DNA of 42,313 nucleotides from JBCCJA01 sp039045975 (GTDB lineage Bacteria; Planctomycetota; Planctomycetia; Planctomycetales; Planctomycetaceae): assembly GCA_039045975.1 (NCBI GenBank), contig JBCCJA010000031.1, forward strand, positions 1 through 42,313. Reading direction: 5' to 3'. Every line of letters starts with the position of its first letter. Positions within the stretch are counted from its first letter, which is position 1. Below are positions 15,180 to 25,193 of the stretch, one piece after another. The notes under the pieces are model-generated. The model did not search any database and was not told the origin of the DNA. It saw only the letters and a list, made by a program, of their open reading frames with translations. Position numbers and translations under genes: made by a program.

Positions 15180-17561
15180 ATGTCGACGCGTCCGCCGCGT
15201 ACAACTCGACCGTCGCGTCACACGAAGATCCGCCCGACCGTTTCGTTCGGGGACCGGGTCGATCGGCTCGTGCGGGACCAGTCGCTGCTGTTCCGCGGGC
15301 TAGCGACCTGCGTGGCGTTGGCGGCGATGCTGTTCGTGTTGCGGGCCGACCGGGCGCCGTTTCCGCACCGCATGGGCGACGTCGCGCCGCACGGGCACGC
15401 GGCGTCGGTCGACTTCCGCCGCCTGAACGAGACACTTACCGACCGCGAACGGGCCGTCCGGGCCGACGAGGTCCCGGTCGTGTTCGACAACGACCCGGAG
15501 CCGCTCGGGGCGGTCCTGCCGATGCTCGAGCGGGACCTCCGCCGGCTCGTGACGGCCGAGTCGCTGGCCGGGTTGGCGGACGAGACCCGTGACGCGTTCG
15601 GGCTCGACCCTTCGGACCCGCGTTTCGGGGACGGGGTCGATTCGGCCGACCGGCCCGACCCGGCGGCGGAATTCAACTCGCTGCGGTCGCTGGTCTCGGG
15701 CGACGGCGGGGCGGTCGACAGCGGTGACGTGCGTCGTTCGCCGGAGTTGATCCTGAAGGCGGTCGCGCCGGTGCTGTCGGCGTTGGCGGCGGCGGGGACG
15801 ACGACCTCGGAGGCGCTGAACAAGGCGGGCGTGCGTGCGGGCGACCCGGTCGCGGTCCGCGGCCCGGACGGCGGGTGGCCCGGCATCGAGGGCGGGTCGG
15901 CGCTCGTGTCTCAGGCCGACGTCGTGTTGGCCGACCTGCTGCCGGCGGAGGGCCGGGTCGGGTCGGTGGTCGTCGCGGACCAGGTCTTGGAACCGCTCGC
16001 GCCGTGGCTGCGGCGTTGGCTGCGGCGGCGTGTGCCGGTCACGCTGACGTACAATGAGGCGGCGACCGAGGCGGCCCGCGAGGCGGCACGCGCGGCGGTC
16101 GAGCCGAAGTACGACCAGTACGAGCCGGGCGACCTGTTGATCGAGCCGGGCCGGCGGGTCGACGCGGCCGCGTTGGCGATCCTGCGGGCCGAACACGAAG
16201 CGGTGCGGGAGTCGCAGCCGGTCTGGTTCGGCCCGGTCCGCGTGGTATGCGTCGCGGCGTTGGTCGTCCTCGCGGCGTTGCCGAGCGCGTATTTCCTCGC
16301 GAGGTTCGAGCCGGGCGTGATCCGGCGGGCCGGGGCGCTGTCGGTGTTCCTCGGGGCGGTCGTGCTGACGACGTTCCTCGCGCGGGAGCTGTCGTTCGAC
16401 CCGTGGCGGGCCGAGATCATCCCGATCGCGGCGATGGCGATGGTGTTCGCGGTGACTTACAACCAGTTGGTCGCCGGGCTGGCGGCGTGCGTGGTCTCGG
16501 CGGCGGTGGCGGCGACGACGACGGCCGGGCTCGACCAGTTTCTGTTGCTGTCGGCGGCGTCGGTGGCGGCGGTGGTGCAGCTCGGGTCGGTCTCTTCGCG
16601 TTCGAAACTGATCAAAGTCGGGTTCGTCACGGCGGGCTGTTACGCGGTGTTCGCGGTCGCGATCCGGGGCTGCGTCGACGGGGCCGCGGGCGACGCGGTC
16701 TTCTCGACCGACGGGCTCGTCTCGGCGGTGAAGGGGGCCGCGTGGTGCCTCGGGGCGGCGTACCTGGTCTCCGGCAGCCTGCCGTTCATCGAGTCGCTGT
16801 TCGGCGTCGTGACCGACATCAGCCTGCTCGAAATGGGCGACGTGTCGCACCCGCTGCTGCAGGAATTAATCACGCGGGCGCCGGGGACTTATAACCACTC
16901 GGTCGCGGTCGCGACGATCGGCGAGACGGCGGCCGACCGGATCGGCGCGAACGGCCTGCTCGTGCGGGCGTCGGCTTATTTCCACGACGTCGGCAAGATG
17001 CTCAAGCCGCAATATTTTATCGAGAACATGTCGGACGCCGACCGCGGGCGGCACGACCAATTAAACCCGGCGATGAGCACCTTAATTATCATCGGGCACG
17101 TCAAGGACGGCGTCGACCTCGCGCGGGAACACAACCTGCCGAAGCCGATGATCGATTTCATCGAACAGCACCACGGCACGACGCTGGTCGAATATTTTTA
17201 TCGCCAGGCGACCGAGCAGGCCGAAAATTCGCCCGACGAGGGCGAAGTCGAGGAGAGCGGTTTCCGCTATCCCGGGCCGAAGCCGCAGACCCGCGAGTCG
17301 GCCGTGATGATGCTCGCCGACGCGGTCGAGTCGGCCAGCCGCACGCTCCGCGAGCCGACCGCGTCGCGGATCGAGAACCTCGTCGAATCGATCACGATGC
17401 GACGGCTGCTCGACGGGCAGTTCGACGAGTGCCCGCTCACGCTGCGGGAGATCCGCGAGGTCGAGTCGTCGCTGACGAAGTCGCTGATCGGGATTTATCA
17501 CGGCCGCATTCAATATCCGGACGCCAAGGGCGGCGACCGCGACGAGAAGAAGTCGGCCTGA
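15180..17561 (+). CDS. PgpH/YqfF-type membrane HD-domain phosphohydrolase
   Basis: 793 residues. N-terminal TM (FRGLATCVALAAMLFVL), then an extracytoplasmic region of about 280 residues (7TMR-HDED type), then about seven TM helices (VRVVCVAALVVLAALPSAYF through GAAWCLGAAYLVSGSLPF), then a cytoplasmic HD domain: GTYNHSVAVATIGETAA, then SAYFHDVGKMLKPQYF, and IIGHVKDGV. In Listeria the homologue degrades c-di-AMP (family knowledge). Whether this organism makes c-di-AMP cannot be seen here. The gene sits between phoH and ybeY, its usual place in many phyla. Start ATG 15180 is the first Met before the conserved region. The tail DRDEKKSA is lysine-rich. Confidence 0.92.
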   Translation: MSTRPPRTTRPSRHTKIRPTVSFGDRVDRLVRDQSLLFRGLATCVALAAMLFVLRADRAPFPHRMGDVAPHGHAASVDFRRLNETLTDRERAVRADEVPVVFDNDPEPLGAVLPMLERDLRRLVTAESLAGLADETRDAFGLDPSDPRFGDGVDSADRPDPAAEFNSLRSLVSGDGGAVDSGDVRRSPELILKAVAPVLSALAAAGTTTSEALNKAGVRAGDPVAVRGPDGGWPGIEGGSALVSQADVVLADLLPAEGRVGSVVVADQVLEPLAPWLRRWLRRRVPVTLTYNEAATEAAREAARAAVEPKYDQYEPGDLLIEPGRRVDAAALAILRAEHEAVRESQPVWFGPVRVVCVAALVVLAALPSAYFLARFEPGVIRRAGALSVFLGAVVLTTFLARELSFDPWRAEIIPIAAMAMVFAVTYNQLVAGLAACVVSAAVAATTTAGLDQFLLLSAASVAAVVQLGSVSSRSKLIKVGFVTAGCYAVFAVAIRGCVDGAAGDAVFSTDGLVSAVKGAAWCLGAAYLVSGSLPFIESLFGVVTDISLLEMGDVSHPLLQELITRAPGTYNHSVAVATIGETAADRIGANGLLVRASAYFHDVGKMLKPQYFIENMSDADRGRHDQLNPAMSTLIIIGHVKDGVDLAREHNLPKPMIDFIEQHHGTTLVEYFYRQATEQAENSPDEGEVEESGFRYPGPKPQTRESAVMMLADAVESASRTLREPTASRIENLVESITMRRLLDGQFDECPLTLREIREVESSLTKSLIGIYHGRIQYPDAKGGDRDEKKSA

Positions 17562-17602
17562 CGAAAAGAAGCCGCCCCGGATAGGAACCATCCGACCGCG
17601 CC

Positions 17603-18169
17603 GTGCACGAATTCCTGATCGAGATCGCCGACCGCCAGTCGCACGTCGCGGTCGATCACGCCGACGTCCGCGGCCTCGTCGCCCGGACGCTCGCCGACGC
17701 GGGCGTGACGCGGGCCGAGATCTCCGTGGCGCTGGTCGACCACGCGGTGCTCCGCCCGCTCAACGTGCGGGACCTCGGGCACGACTACGAGACCGACGTG
17801 CTCAGCTATCGGCTCGACGAGGGCGGGGGATCGCCGGCCGGCGGGTTCGACGGCGTGACCGTCGAGGGCGAAGTCGTCGTCGACTGCGAGACGGCGGCGG
17901 AGACGGTCCGCGACTGGGCCGCGGCCGACGCGTCCGGAATCGCCTGGAACGCGGCCGCCGAGGTGCTACTCTACGTCACCCATGGCGTGCTGCACGTCGT
18001 CGGGTATGACGACGCGACCGAGAAAGAACGCACGACGATGAGGACCCGTGAGGCGGCCCTGTTGGGGACGCTGGGGCTGACGCCGCCCGAGATCGCCTCC
18101 GCCGCCGGAGGTGTTGCGGACGACGGCGACGACGACGAAGCCGGGTCTGCCGCCGGGGGCCGGCAATGA
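17603..18169 (+). CDS. ybeY: Endoribonuclease YbeY
   Basis: 188 residues; rRNA-maturation and ribosome quality-control metalloprotein. The core is recognisable: LVDHAVLRPLNVRDLGHDYETDV split as ISVALVDHAV and NVRDLGHDYETDVLSY, then VEGEVVVDCETA and the metal motif HGVLHVVGYDD. In the usual HxxxHxxGxDH motif the third His is replaced here by Asp137, with His127 and His131 kept. An acidic tail of about 30 residues follows. GTG 17603 is the start, with poor ribosome site. The stop overlaps the start of the next gene (ATGA at 18166-18169), a translationally coupled arrangement. Confidence 0.92.
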   Translation: MHEFLIEIADRQSHVAVDHADVRGLVARTLADAGVTRAEISVALVDHAVLRPLNVRDLGHDYETDVLSYRLDEGGGSPAGGFDGVTVEGEVVVDCETAAETVRDWAAADASGIAWNAAAEVLLYVTHGVLHVVGYDDATEKERTTMRTREAALLGTLGLTPPEIASAAGGVADDGDDDEAGSAAGGRQ

Positions 18170-19458
18170 CCGCGTTGCCCACCGCGGCCGCCCTCGTCTC
18201 TCTCGCGCTGCTGTTCCTCGTCCGTTACGCGATGCACGCCCTGCGGTCGTTTTCACGGCGGGATCTGTCGGACCGCTGCGACGCGGCCGGCAAGACGGAC
18301 CGCTTCGGCGCGATCCTGCTTTGCCGCGACCGGGCGATCGAGGACCTCGCGGCCGCGTCGCTGTTGGCGGCGACGGCGTACGGCGGGGCGATCTTCGCGG
18401 CCGCCGGCGGGTTTCAGGGCGGATGGGCCGCGGCCGGATATCTGGTCGGCGCGTCGGCGGCGATGCTGCTCGCCGGGGGGCTGCTGCCTTGGGCGGCGGC
18501 CCGCGTGTCCGCGGAGGGCTTCCTCGTCGGCTGCTGGCCGGCAGTCGACGCGTTTCTGAAGGTGAGCGGGCCGGCGAGGTCGTTCGCCGACCGCATCGAC
18601 CGGGCCGCGCACCGCCTCGTCGGCCGGCCTGACCCCGACGAGCATGACACGACCGACGTCGTCGAGGGCGAGATCCTCGCCGTCGTCGAACAGGGGCAGG
18701 ACGACGGTGTGATCAAGCCGGGAGTGCGGCGGATGATCGACCGCGTCGTCAGCCTCGGCGAAGCCGACGCTGCCCGCGTCATGACGCCGCGGACGAAGAT
18801 GAACGTCCTCCGCGCGACCGCGACCGTCGAACAGGCCCGGGCCGAGTTCCTCGAAGCGGGCCACTCCCGTATGCCGGTCATCGGCGAATCGACCGACGAC
18901 GTCGTCGGCCTGCTGTACGCGAAGGACCTGCTCCCGTCGCTCGACGGCCGGGGCTCGTTCGAGGACCCGACGGCGGCGATCACGCCGCTGCTCCGCGAGC
19001 CGGTCTTCGTGCCCGAGACGCTCGGCATCGACGCGCTCTTGGACCAGATGAAGCGGCAGCAGCGGCATCTGGTGATCGTCGTCGACGAGTACGGCGGGGT
19101 CTCGGGGCTGATCACGCTGGAGGACATCCTCGAAGAGATCGTCGGCGACATCCTCGACGAGTACGACGACGAGTCGGCCGGCCCGCCCGAGAAGGTCCGC
19201 CGCGACGGCGGGCTGCTCGAGCTCGACGCGTCGGTCCGCATCGACGAGTTGAACGACGCCGAGGGGCTCGAACTGCCCGAGGACGGCGACTTCGACACCG
19301 TCGGCGGGTTCGTCTACGACCAGCTCGGCAAGGTCCCTTCGGCGGGCGAGTCGTTTACGTTCAAGAACGTCGCCGTCGAGGTGCTCCAGGCCGACCGCCG
19401 CCGCGTCGAGCGGGTACGGATCAAGGTCGAGCGGAACGGCGAAGCCGTCGGGGCTTGA
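18166..19458 (+). CDS. CBS-pair/CorC_HlyC membrane protein (hemolysin C/CNNM family)
   Basis: 430 residues. The N-terminal part has about three hydrophobic helices (LVSLALLFLVRYAMHAL; LAAASLLAATAYGGAIF; GYLVGASAAMLLAGGLLPW) in place of the DUF21/CNNM domain, which is poorly conserved. Then comes the typical segment VVEGEILAVVEQGQDDGVI, RVMTPRTKMNVL, two CBS motifs (SRMPVIGESTDDVVGLLYAK and HLVIVVDEYGGVSGLITLED), EEIVGDILDEYD, and the CorC_HlyC domain (GDFDTVGGFVYDQLGKVP). Family members are linked to Mg/Co efflux. Start codon overlaps the ybeY stop. Confidence 0.9.
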   Translation: MTALPTAAALVSLALLFLVRYAMHALRSFSRRDLSDRCDAAGKTDRFGAILLCRDRAIEDLAAASLLAATAYGGAIFAAAGGFQGGWAAAGYLVGASAAMLLAGGLLPWAAARVSAEGFLVGCWPAVDAFLKVSGPARSFADRIDRAAHRLVGRPDPDEHDTTDVVEGEILAVVEQGQDDGVIKPGVRRMIDRVVSLGEADAARVMTPRTKMNVLRATATVEQARAEFLEAGHSRMPVIGESTDDVVGLLYAKDLLPSLDGRGSFEDPTAAITPLLREPVFVPETLGIDALLDQMKRQQRHLVIVVDEYGGVSGLITLEDILEEIVGDILDEYDDESAGPPEKVRRDGGLLELDASVRIDELNDAEGLELPEDGDFDTVGGFVYDQLGKVPSAGESFTFKNVAVEVLQADRRRVERVRIKVERNGEAVGA

Positions 19459-19496
19459 GGGGCCGCCTGCGGGCTTTGTAGGTCGCCTCGTTGCCC

Positions 19497-19518
19497 GTGT
19501 GCGTCCCGTCGCGCACAC
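19497..19518. terminator. Small hairpin after the CBS protein gene, possible terminator
   Basis: GTGTGCG (19497-19503) and CGCACAC (19512-19518) are perfect complements around an 8-nt loop, 38 bp after the CBS-gene stop and before the sulfatase. No T tract follows, so termination is uncertain. Confidence 0.3.
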
Positions 19519-19566
19519 TTCAAAGTTCCTCGATGTGTCCCGTCTTTATTCCTCCCGGTCGAAGTC

Positions 19567-21033
19567 ATGTCGTCACGAATTCTGCTCGCTGTGGGTCTGC
19601 TCGTTGTTGCCGGCTCGGCCCATGCCGCCGAGCGGCCGAACGTGTTATGGATCTACCTTGAGGACGTCAGCGGCTGGTTCGGCTGCTACGGCGAGACGCT
19701 GATCGAGACTCCGAACATCGACGCGCTCGCCGAGGCCGGGACGCGGTTCGACCGGTTTTACGTGCCGGCCGGGGTCTGTTCGGCGACGCGGTCGGCGGTC
19801 ATCACGGGGCACTGGCAGACGTCGATCGGGGCGCATCAGCACCGCAGCTGTCGGCCCGAGTTCCGCGGCCGCGACATGGGCGAGTACGACCGCAACGTCC
19901 TCCCGCCCGAGGCGACGCCGCTGCCGATCCGCTTCCGCGACGCCGGCTACTGGACGTTCAACGAGGGCGGGAAAGACGACTACAACTTCGACTGGAGCGA
20001 GGCCGAGTTTTATGACTTCGTCCGCGGCCGCGGCGGCTGGGGGCCGCGCGACACGGTCGCCGGGAAGTGTTGGGACGGCCGCGGCGACAAGCCCTTCTTC
20101 GGCCAGGTCCAACTCGGCGGCGGGAAGCTCCGCAAGGCGGCCCCGCAAGTCGTCGACCCGGCCGACGTGCCCGTCCCGCCCTATTACCCCGACATCCCCG
20201 AGGTCCGTGAATATATCGCCCACCACTACGACTGCCTGCTAAAGACCGACGAGCAGGTCGGTGAGATAGTCGCGGCGCTCAAGCGGGACGGGCTCTATGA
20301 CGACACGCTGATTTTCCTATTCAGTGACCACGGCTACGGGCTGCACCGTCACAAGCAGTTTCTGTACGAAGGCGGGATCCGCATGCCGCTGATCGTCGTC
20401 GGGCCGGGGGTCGAGGCCGGCGCCGTCCGCGACGACCTCGTCAGCGGAATCGACGTCTCGGCCGCGACGCTCGCCGCCGCCGGGATCGCGGCCGACGAGA
20501 TCGAAGGCGTCGACTTCTTGGCCGACGGCTACACGCCGCGGGACTATCTGGTCGCCGCCCGCGATCGCTGCGATTACACGATCGAGAAGATCCGCGCGGT
20601 CGTGACCGGGCGGTTTAAATATCTGCGGAACTACACCGACGACCGGCCGTTCATGCAGCCGAGTTATAAAGACGGCTGGCCGGTGTCGGTCCGCTTCCGC
20701 GAGATGATGGCCGCCGGCGAGATGAACGCCGACCAACTCGTGTTCTTCGGCGAGGGTAAGTCGCCCGAGGAGCTGTACGATTTGGAGGCCGACCCGCACG
20801 AGATCCGCAACCTCGCCACCGACCCGGCGTACGCCGACGTGCTCGACCGTCACCGGGCTTATCTGACCGAGTGGATAGAACTGACCGGCGATCAAGGTCA
20901 GGGGCCCGAATCGGACCGCGGGTTGCTGTGCACGCTGAAACGCTGGGGCGACTTCTGCGTGAATCCCGAATACGGGCCGATCCGGGAGCGTTACGCCGAC
21001 GAACTCGGCGAGGTCGAATCGCTGCGAAGATAA
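19567..21033 (+). CDS. Secreted type I sulfatase (first of three)
   Basis: 488 residues with a signal peptide (ILLAVGLLVVAGSAHA, cleavage after residue 20). NVLWIYLEDVSGWFGCYG carries the first metal-binding Asp pair, and the formylglycine motif is C71-SATR in GVCSATRSAVITGHW. FLFSDHGYGLHRHKQFLYEG is the second metal site. C71 must be converted to formylglycine in vivo; no maturase gene is in the window. The substrate is not readable, but sulfated polysaccharide is the norm for planctomycetes. It lacks an adjacent polysaccharide-lyase gene. Confidence 0.93.
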   Translation: MSSRILLAVGLLVVAGSAHAAERPNVLWIYLEDVSGWFGCYGETLIETPNIDALAEAGTRFDRFYVPAGVCSATRSAVITGHWQTSIGAHQHRSCRPEFRGRDMGEYDRNVLPPEATPLPIRFRDAGYWTFNEGGKDDYNFDWSEAEFYDFVRGRGGWGPRDTVAGKCWDGRGDKPFFGQVQLGGGKLRKAAPQVVDPADVPVPPYYPDIPEVREYIAHHYDCLLKTDEQVGEIVAALKRDGLYDDTLIFLFSDHGYGLHRHKQFLYEGGIRMPLIVVGPGVEAGAVRDDLVSGIDVSAATLAAAGIAADEIEGVDFLADGYTPRDYLVAARDRCDYTIEKIRAVVTGRFKYLRNYTDDRPFMQPSYKDGWPVSVRFREMMAAGEMNADQLVFFGEGKSPEELYDLEADPHEIRNLATDPAYADVLDRHRAYLTEWIELTGDQGQGPESDRGLLCTLKRWGDFCVNPEYGPIRERYADELGEVESLRR

Positions 21034-21171
21034 CGGTGTGCGACCGGCGTGGTCGGCCGGTCGAAGCCGTCGACCGCCGCGGGCACGACGCGGACCCGAC
21101 GGTCGCTTATCCTTGGGGGCGAAAACGCGGATGGCCGATCCCGGCCGCGCGAAGTCGTGTCAGGTGTCCAA

Positions 21172-21245
21172 GCCCTCGTAGCTCAGCTGGATAGAGCATC
21201 GGACTTCTAATCCGGCGGTCGGTGGTTCGAATCCACCCGAGGGCG
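21172..21245 (+). tRNA. tRNA-Arg (anticodon TCT)
   Basis: Full cloverleaf. Acceptor GCCCTCG (21172-21178) pairs with CGAGGGC (ending 21244), discriminator G at 21245. The D arm is GCTC/GAGC; anticodon stem TCGGA/TCCGG with loop CTTCTAA, giving anticodon TCT for AGA. T loop TTCGAAT with stem GGTGG/CCACC. CCA is not encoded. A short T run (21246-21250) follows and may help end transcription. Confidence 0.97.
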
Positions 21246-21298
21246 TTTTTCCGTGAGAAGTGAGATCTACGTTTCCGGCGCCGACGGCGTCCCTGTTT

Positions 21299-21745
21299 TC
21301 AGAACGCGAAGTCGGCAGATGTCGAGCCGGCCGGCTCGACGGTGAAGGTCAGGCCGGCGCTCGCGTCGGTCGGGATCGAGATTTCCGGGGCGGGATTGCC
21401 GAGCGCGATTTGTTCTTGCAGGTCTGCCTCGGAGTAGTCCTCGCGGCCCGAGACGGTCACCTGATGCGTCCCGACGACGGCGCCGGCGACGCCGCTGCCG
21501 CGGATCGTTTTCAACTCGTACCGCCCGTCGGCGTCGGTCATGCCGGCGGACGGGCTGCCGGTCACTGTCTTTCCCTCGGAAGGCGCCGGGCGGAACAGGA
21601 CCGTCACGCCGGCCGCCGGCTCGCCGCCGACCGTGACGACGCCGCTGACCGGGGCGTATCGGAGTCCGTCCGCGTTCTGCCCGCAGCCGCCGGCGGCGGC
21701 CGCCACCGCCGCGGCAAGTATCAGGCAGCACGGTCTGCCGTACAT
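21299..21745 (-). CDS. Small lipoprotein with a carboxypeptidase-regulatory-like (Ig-like) domain
   Basis: 148 residues. Signal peptide CCLILAAAVAAAAGGCG with a lipobox-like Cys, then a beta-sandwich of the carboxypeptidase-regulatory type: VSGVVTVGGEPAAGVTVLF, TDADGRYELKT, GTHQVTVSG. Such small lipoproteins very often sit beside DUF1559 genes in planctomycetes (general knowledge), and here it is immediately downstream of one. ATG 21745 is preferred over 21751 because GAGGA stands 7 bp before it. Probably in an operon with the DUF1559 gene, 67 bp apart. Function unknown. Confidence 0.8.
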   Translation of the reverse strand: MYGRPCCLILAAAVAAAAGGCGQNADGLRYAPVSGVVTVGGEPAAGVTVLFRPAPSEGKTVTGSPSAGMTDADGRYELKTIRGSGVAGAVVGTHQVTVSGREDYSEADLQEQIALGNPAPEISIPTDASAGLTFTVEPAGSTSADFAF

Positions 21746-21812
21746 CGGCATTTCCTCGTCTGAGTGGGCGGACACCGGTTTGAGATATATCGCGGAAGCC
21801 GCGGTCACAGAT

Positions 21813-23066
<1,254 letters not shown>

Positions 23067-23095
23067 GACGGGCACTTTCGGATCGGAACGGAACG

Positions 23096-24445
23096 TTAGG
23101 GGCGGCTCGGAACGAGCACGCGGAATTGATCGAGGGCCCGGCCGGCGGTGACGTTCAGGTCGAACGCGACGACGGTCCCGCCGTCGACCGCGTCGAGCCG
23201 TACGGCGTCCTCGTCGTCGACGCCGCGGAAGTCGGCGGGCTCGAAGACCGAGCCGGCGGTCGCGAACGGGCCGTCGGTCGCGGCGAGGTCGGCCGAGTCG
23301 GTCACGACCGCGGCGACCGACCCGTCGAAGCGGATCGAGCCGCGGCCGGCCACGCCGGTGAACGACCCACGGCCGACGTCGAAATGGAGCAAGTAGCTGT
23401 CGAACCGGACGCCGGCTTCGAGCACCGATCCGTCGGCGAGCGGGAGCGGCCGGTCGAGCGTGACTCCGGTCCGTTCCGGGACGACGAGCACGTTCGCGGC
23501 GGTCTCGTACACGCCGGAGCGGAAGTCGAGGCCGACGACGGGTCCGGAGAGCGGCTTGGCGGCCCCGGCGAAGCGGCGGACCTTGCCCTTGGCCCCGCGG
23601 ACGACGCGGGCGACGGCGTCGAAGTCGAAAATGACGCCCTGCGGGTCGTCGTCGGGGCTGTTGCGGTCGAGGCGGGCCGCCTGCCCGGCGAGCAGGTCGA
23701 AGACCTTCGTGTCCTCGCCGTCGGCGTCTCGCAGGGTGGCCTCGACGTGCCCGGAGAGGACCCGGACCTGGGTGCCGTAGGCGTAGTCCTTGTGGACCTC
23801 GAACTCGGTGCCGAGGTCGACGACGCGGGCGTCTTCGGTCCGGACGGCGAACCCGCGACCATCCGGGCCGACGCGGCCCGTCAGGAACCCGCGGCTGAGC
23901 CAGACGGACCGGGGTTGGAACGACGTCGCGACCGGCCCGACGAGGTCGACGACGACGTCGTCGGCGAGCTCGACGGTGACGAAACCCTTTTCGAGCGCGA
24001 GGCGGTCGCCGCGGCCGACGACGTCGTCGATCGCGAAGGGGTCGCCCTCCCAGACGGCGCCGTCCGACAGGGCGACTACGCGGCCGACCGGCTGGCCGGC
24101 CGGGCGGAGGCCGAGCGGGGCCCAGGCGGCGACGCCGGCCATCGCGACGACCGTCAACGCGACCGCGGCCCGGGCCCGCCACACGTTCCTGTCACGCGAC
24201 ACGGCGGGACGCACGCCCCGGGCGATCCGTTCCGCGACGGCCGACGGGCCGTCGGTGGCGCTGACGGCGAGCAGCGAGGCGTGGACGTCGACGTAGCCGA
24301 GGAAGTCTTGGATCGCGGTGACGTCGCGGCGGAGGAGTTCTTCGAGCCGGGCCGTCGCCTCCGGGCCGAGGGGGCGGTCGCAGCCCTCCTCGACGATTTC
24401 GTAGATCTCGTCGGCGGTCCGGCGGCGGGCGTCGCGGTCGCTCAC
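23096..24445 (-). CDS. FecR-domain membrane protein, partner of the adjacent ECF sigma factor
   Basis: 449 residues. A cytoplasmic N-terminus of about 90 residues (DEIYEIVEEGCDRPLGPEA) is followed by one TM helix (VALTVVAMAGVAAWAPLG) and a FecR domain (about 118-235: VVALSDGAVWEGDPF, GTEFEVHKDYAYGTQVRVL, SGHVEATL). The C-terminal 170 residues look beta-rich (GRGSIRFDGSVAAVVTD) and may be a lectin-like domain. The start overlaps the sigma gene by four bases, so the two are coupled. By analogy with FecR, it may sense an extracytoplasmic state and control the sigma factor; direct sigma binding is inferred. Confidence 0.87.
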   Translation of the reverse strand: MSDRDARRRTADEIYEIVEEGCDRPLGPEATARLEELLRRDVTAIQDFLGYVDVHASLLAVSATDGPSAVAERIARGVRPAVSRDRNVWRARAAVALTVVAMAGVAAWAPLGLRPAGQPVGRVVALSDGAVWEGDPFAIDDVVGRGDRLALEKGFVTVELADDVVVDLVGPVATSFQPRSVWLSRGFLTGRVGPDGRGFAVRTEDARVVDLGTEFEVHKDYAYGTQVRVLSGHVEATLRDADGEDTKVFDLLAGQAARLDRNSPDDDPQGVIFDFDAVARVVRGAKGKVRRFAGAAKPLSGPVVGLDFRSGVYETAANVLVVPERTGVTLDRPLPLADGSVLEAGVRFDSYLLHFDVGRGSFTGVAGRGSIRFDGSVAAVVTDSADLAATDGPFATAGSVFEPADFRGVDDEDAVRLDAVDGGTVVAFDLNVTAGRALDQFRVLVPSRP

Positions 24446-25011
24446 GTGAACGCCCCCATCTTGCGGTTCACGCAGGCGACGAGCCGTTTGCGGACTCTGC
24501 GGAGGCGTCCCGAGACGGTGCTCGCCGCGAGCCCGCGTGACGCGGCCCAGTCTTTGATCTGCGACTCACGCCCGTAGCAGCGCCAGACCATCTCCTGCTG
24601 CTCGGTCGAGAGGGCGGCGAGGCATTCGCGGAACTTCTCGTTCCGCAGTTCGGCGAGCTCGTGCGTCCCGGCTCGGACCTTCGCGATCTGCTGCTGGATC
24701 TCGTCGCTGAGCCCGAAGCCGCGGCGGAGCCGTTCCCGCTTCAGAAAATTCCGCGCGGTGTTCGCCGCGATCGCACAGCCCCAGACACGGAAACTGCGGT
24801 CGCGGTCGTAGCTTTCGAAGTTTTCGCAGAGCTTCAGGAGGGTCTCCTGCAAGACGTCATCGACGTCGTGGCCGTTGAGGACGAAGCCGGCGATGACCCG
24901 CCGCAGGTCGCCCATGCACCCCGAGACGAGACGCAGGAATTCCGCCTCGGCACCGAGCGGGAGATCGCTCGGCGTGGTCGTGTCGGTCTGCGGCAGCCGC
25001 GCCGGGTCCAT
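24442..25011 (-). CDS. ECF-type RNA polymerase sigma factor (planctomycete/verrucomicrobial type)
   Basis: 189 residues with sigma regions 2 and 4. Region 2 has NGHDVDDVLQETLLKLCENF and SFRVWGCAIAANTARNFLKR. Region 4 has CLAALSTEQQEMVWRCYGRE then a helix-turn-helix ending STVSGRLRRVRKRLVACVNR. ATG 25011 is supported by GGGGAGAG five bases upstream. First gene of the run sigma - FecR - DUF1559 - lipoprotein, all minus strand with short gaps or overlap, so sigma probably controls its own operon. Confidence 0.92.
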   Translation of the reverse strand: MDPARLPQTDTTTPSDLPLGAEAEFLRLVSGCMGDLRRVIAGFVLNGHDVDDVLQETLLKLCENFESYDRDRSFRVWGCAIAANTARNFLKRERLRRGFGLSDEIQQQIAKVRAGTHELAELRNEKFRECLAALSTEQQEMVWRCYGRESQIKDWAASRGLAASTVSGRLRRVRKRLVACVNRKMGAFT

Positions 25012-25059
25012 CGGTCTCTCCCCGTCGGAGATACAAACGGAGGGCCGCCGGCGACGTCT

Positions 25060-25125
25060 AATTTTTCGGAGAAATCGAAAATTCCCCGAACCCGGTTTCG
25101 GGCCGCATCTCTCTCCGGGTTCGGG
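25060..25125. promoter_or_regulatory. AT-rich inverted repeat and GC hairpin between sigma gene and ruvB
   Basis: In the 182-bp divergent gap 25012-25193, AATTTTTCG (25060-25068) faces CGAAAATT (25076-25083), unusually AT-rich for this DNA. Next to it CCCGAACCCGG (25085-25095) faces CCGGGTTCGGG (25115-25125), a perfect 11-nt match. The first could mark the sigma operon's regulatory site; no clear -35/-10 pair can be assigned. Confidence 0.4.
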
Positions 25126-25193
25126 CGTCGTGAATCGCCCGGCACGCGCCGTTCTCGGTCGGCCCGGAATCGCGGGGGCGGTAGAGTCAGGTG

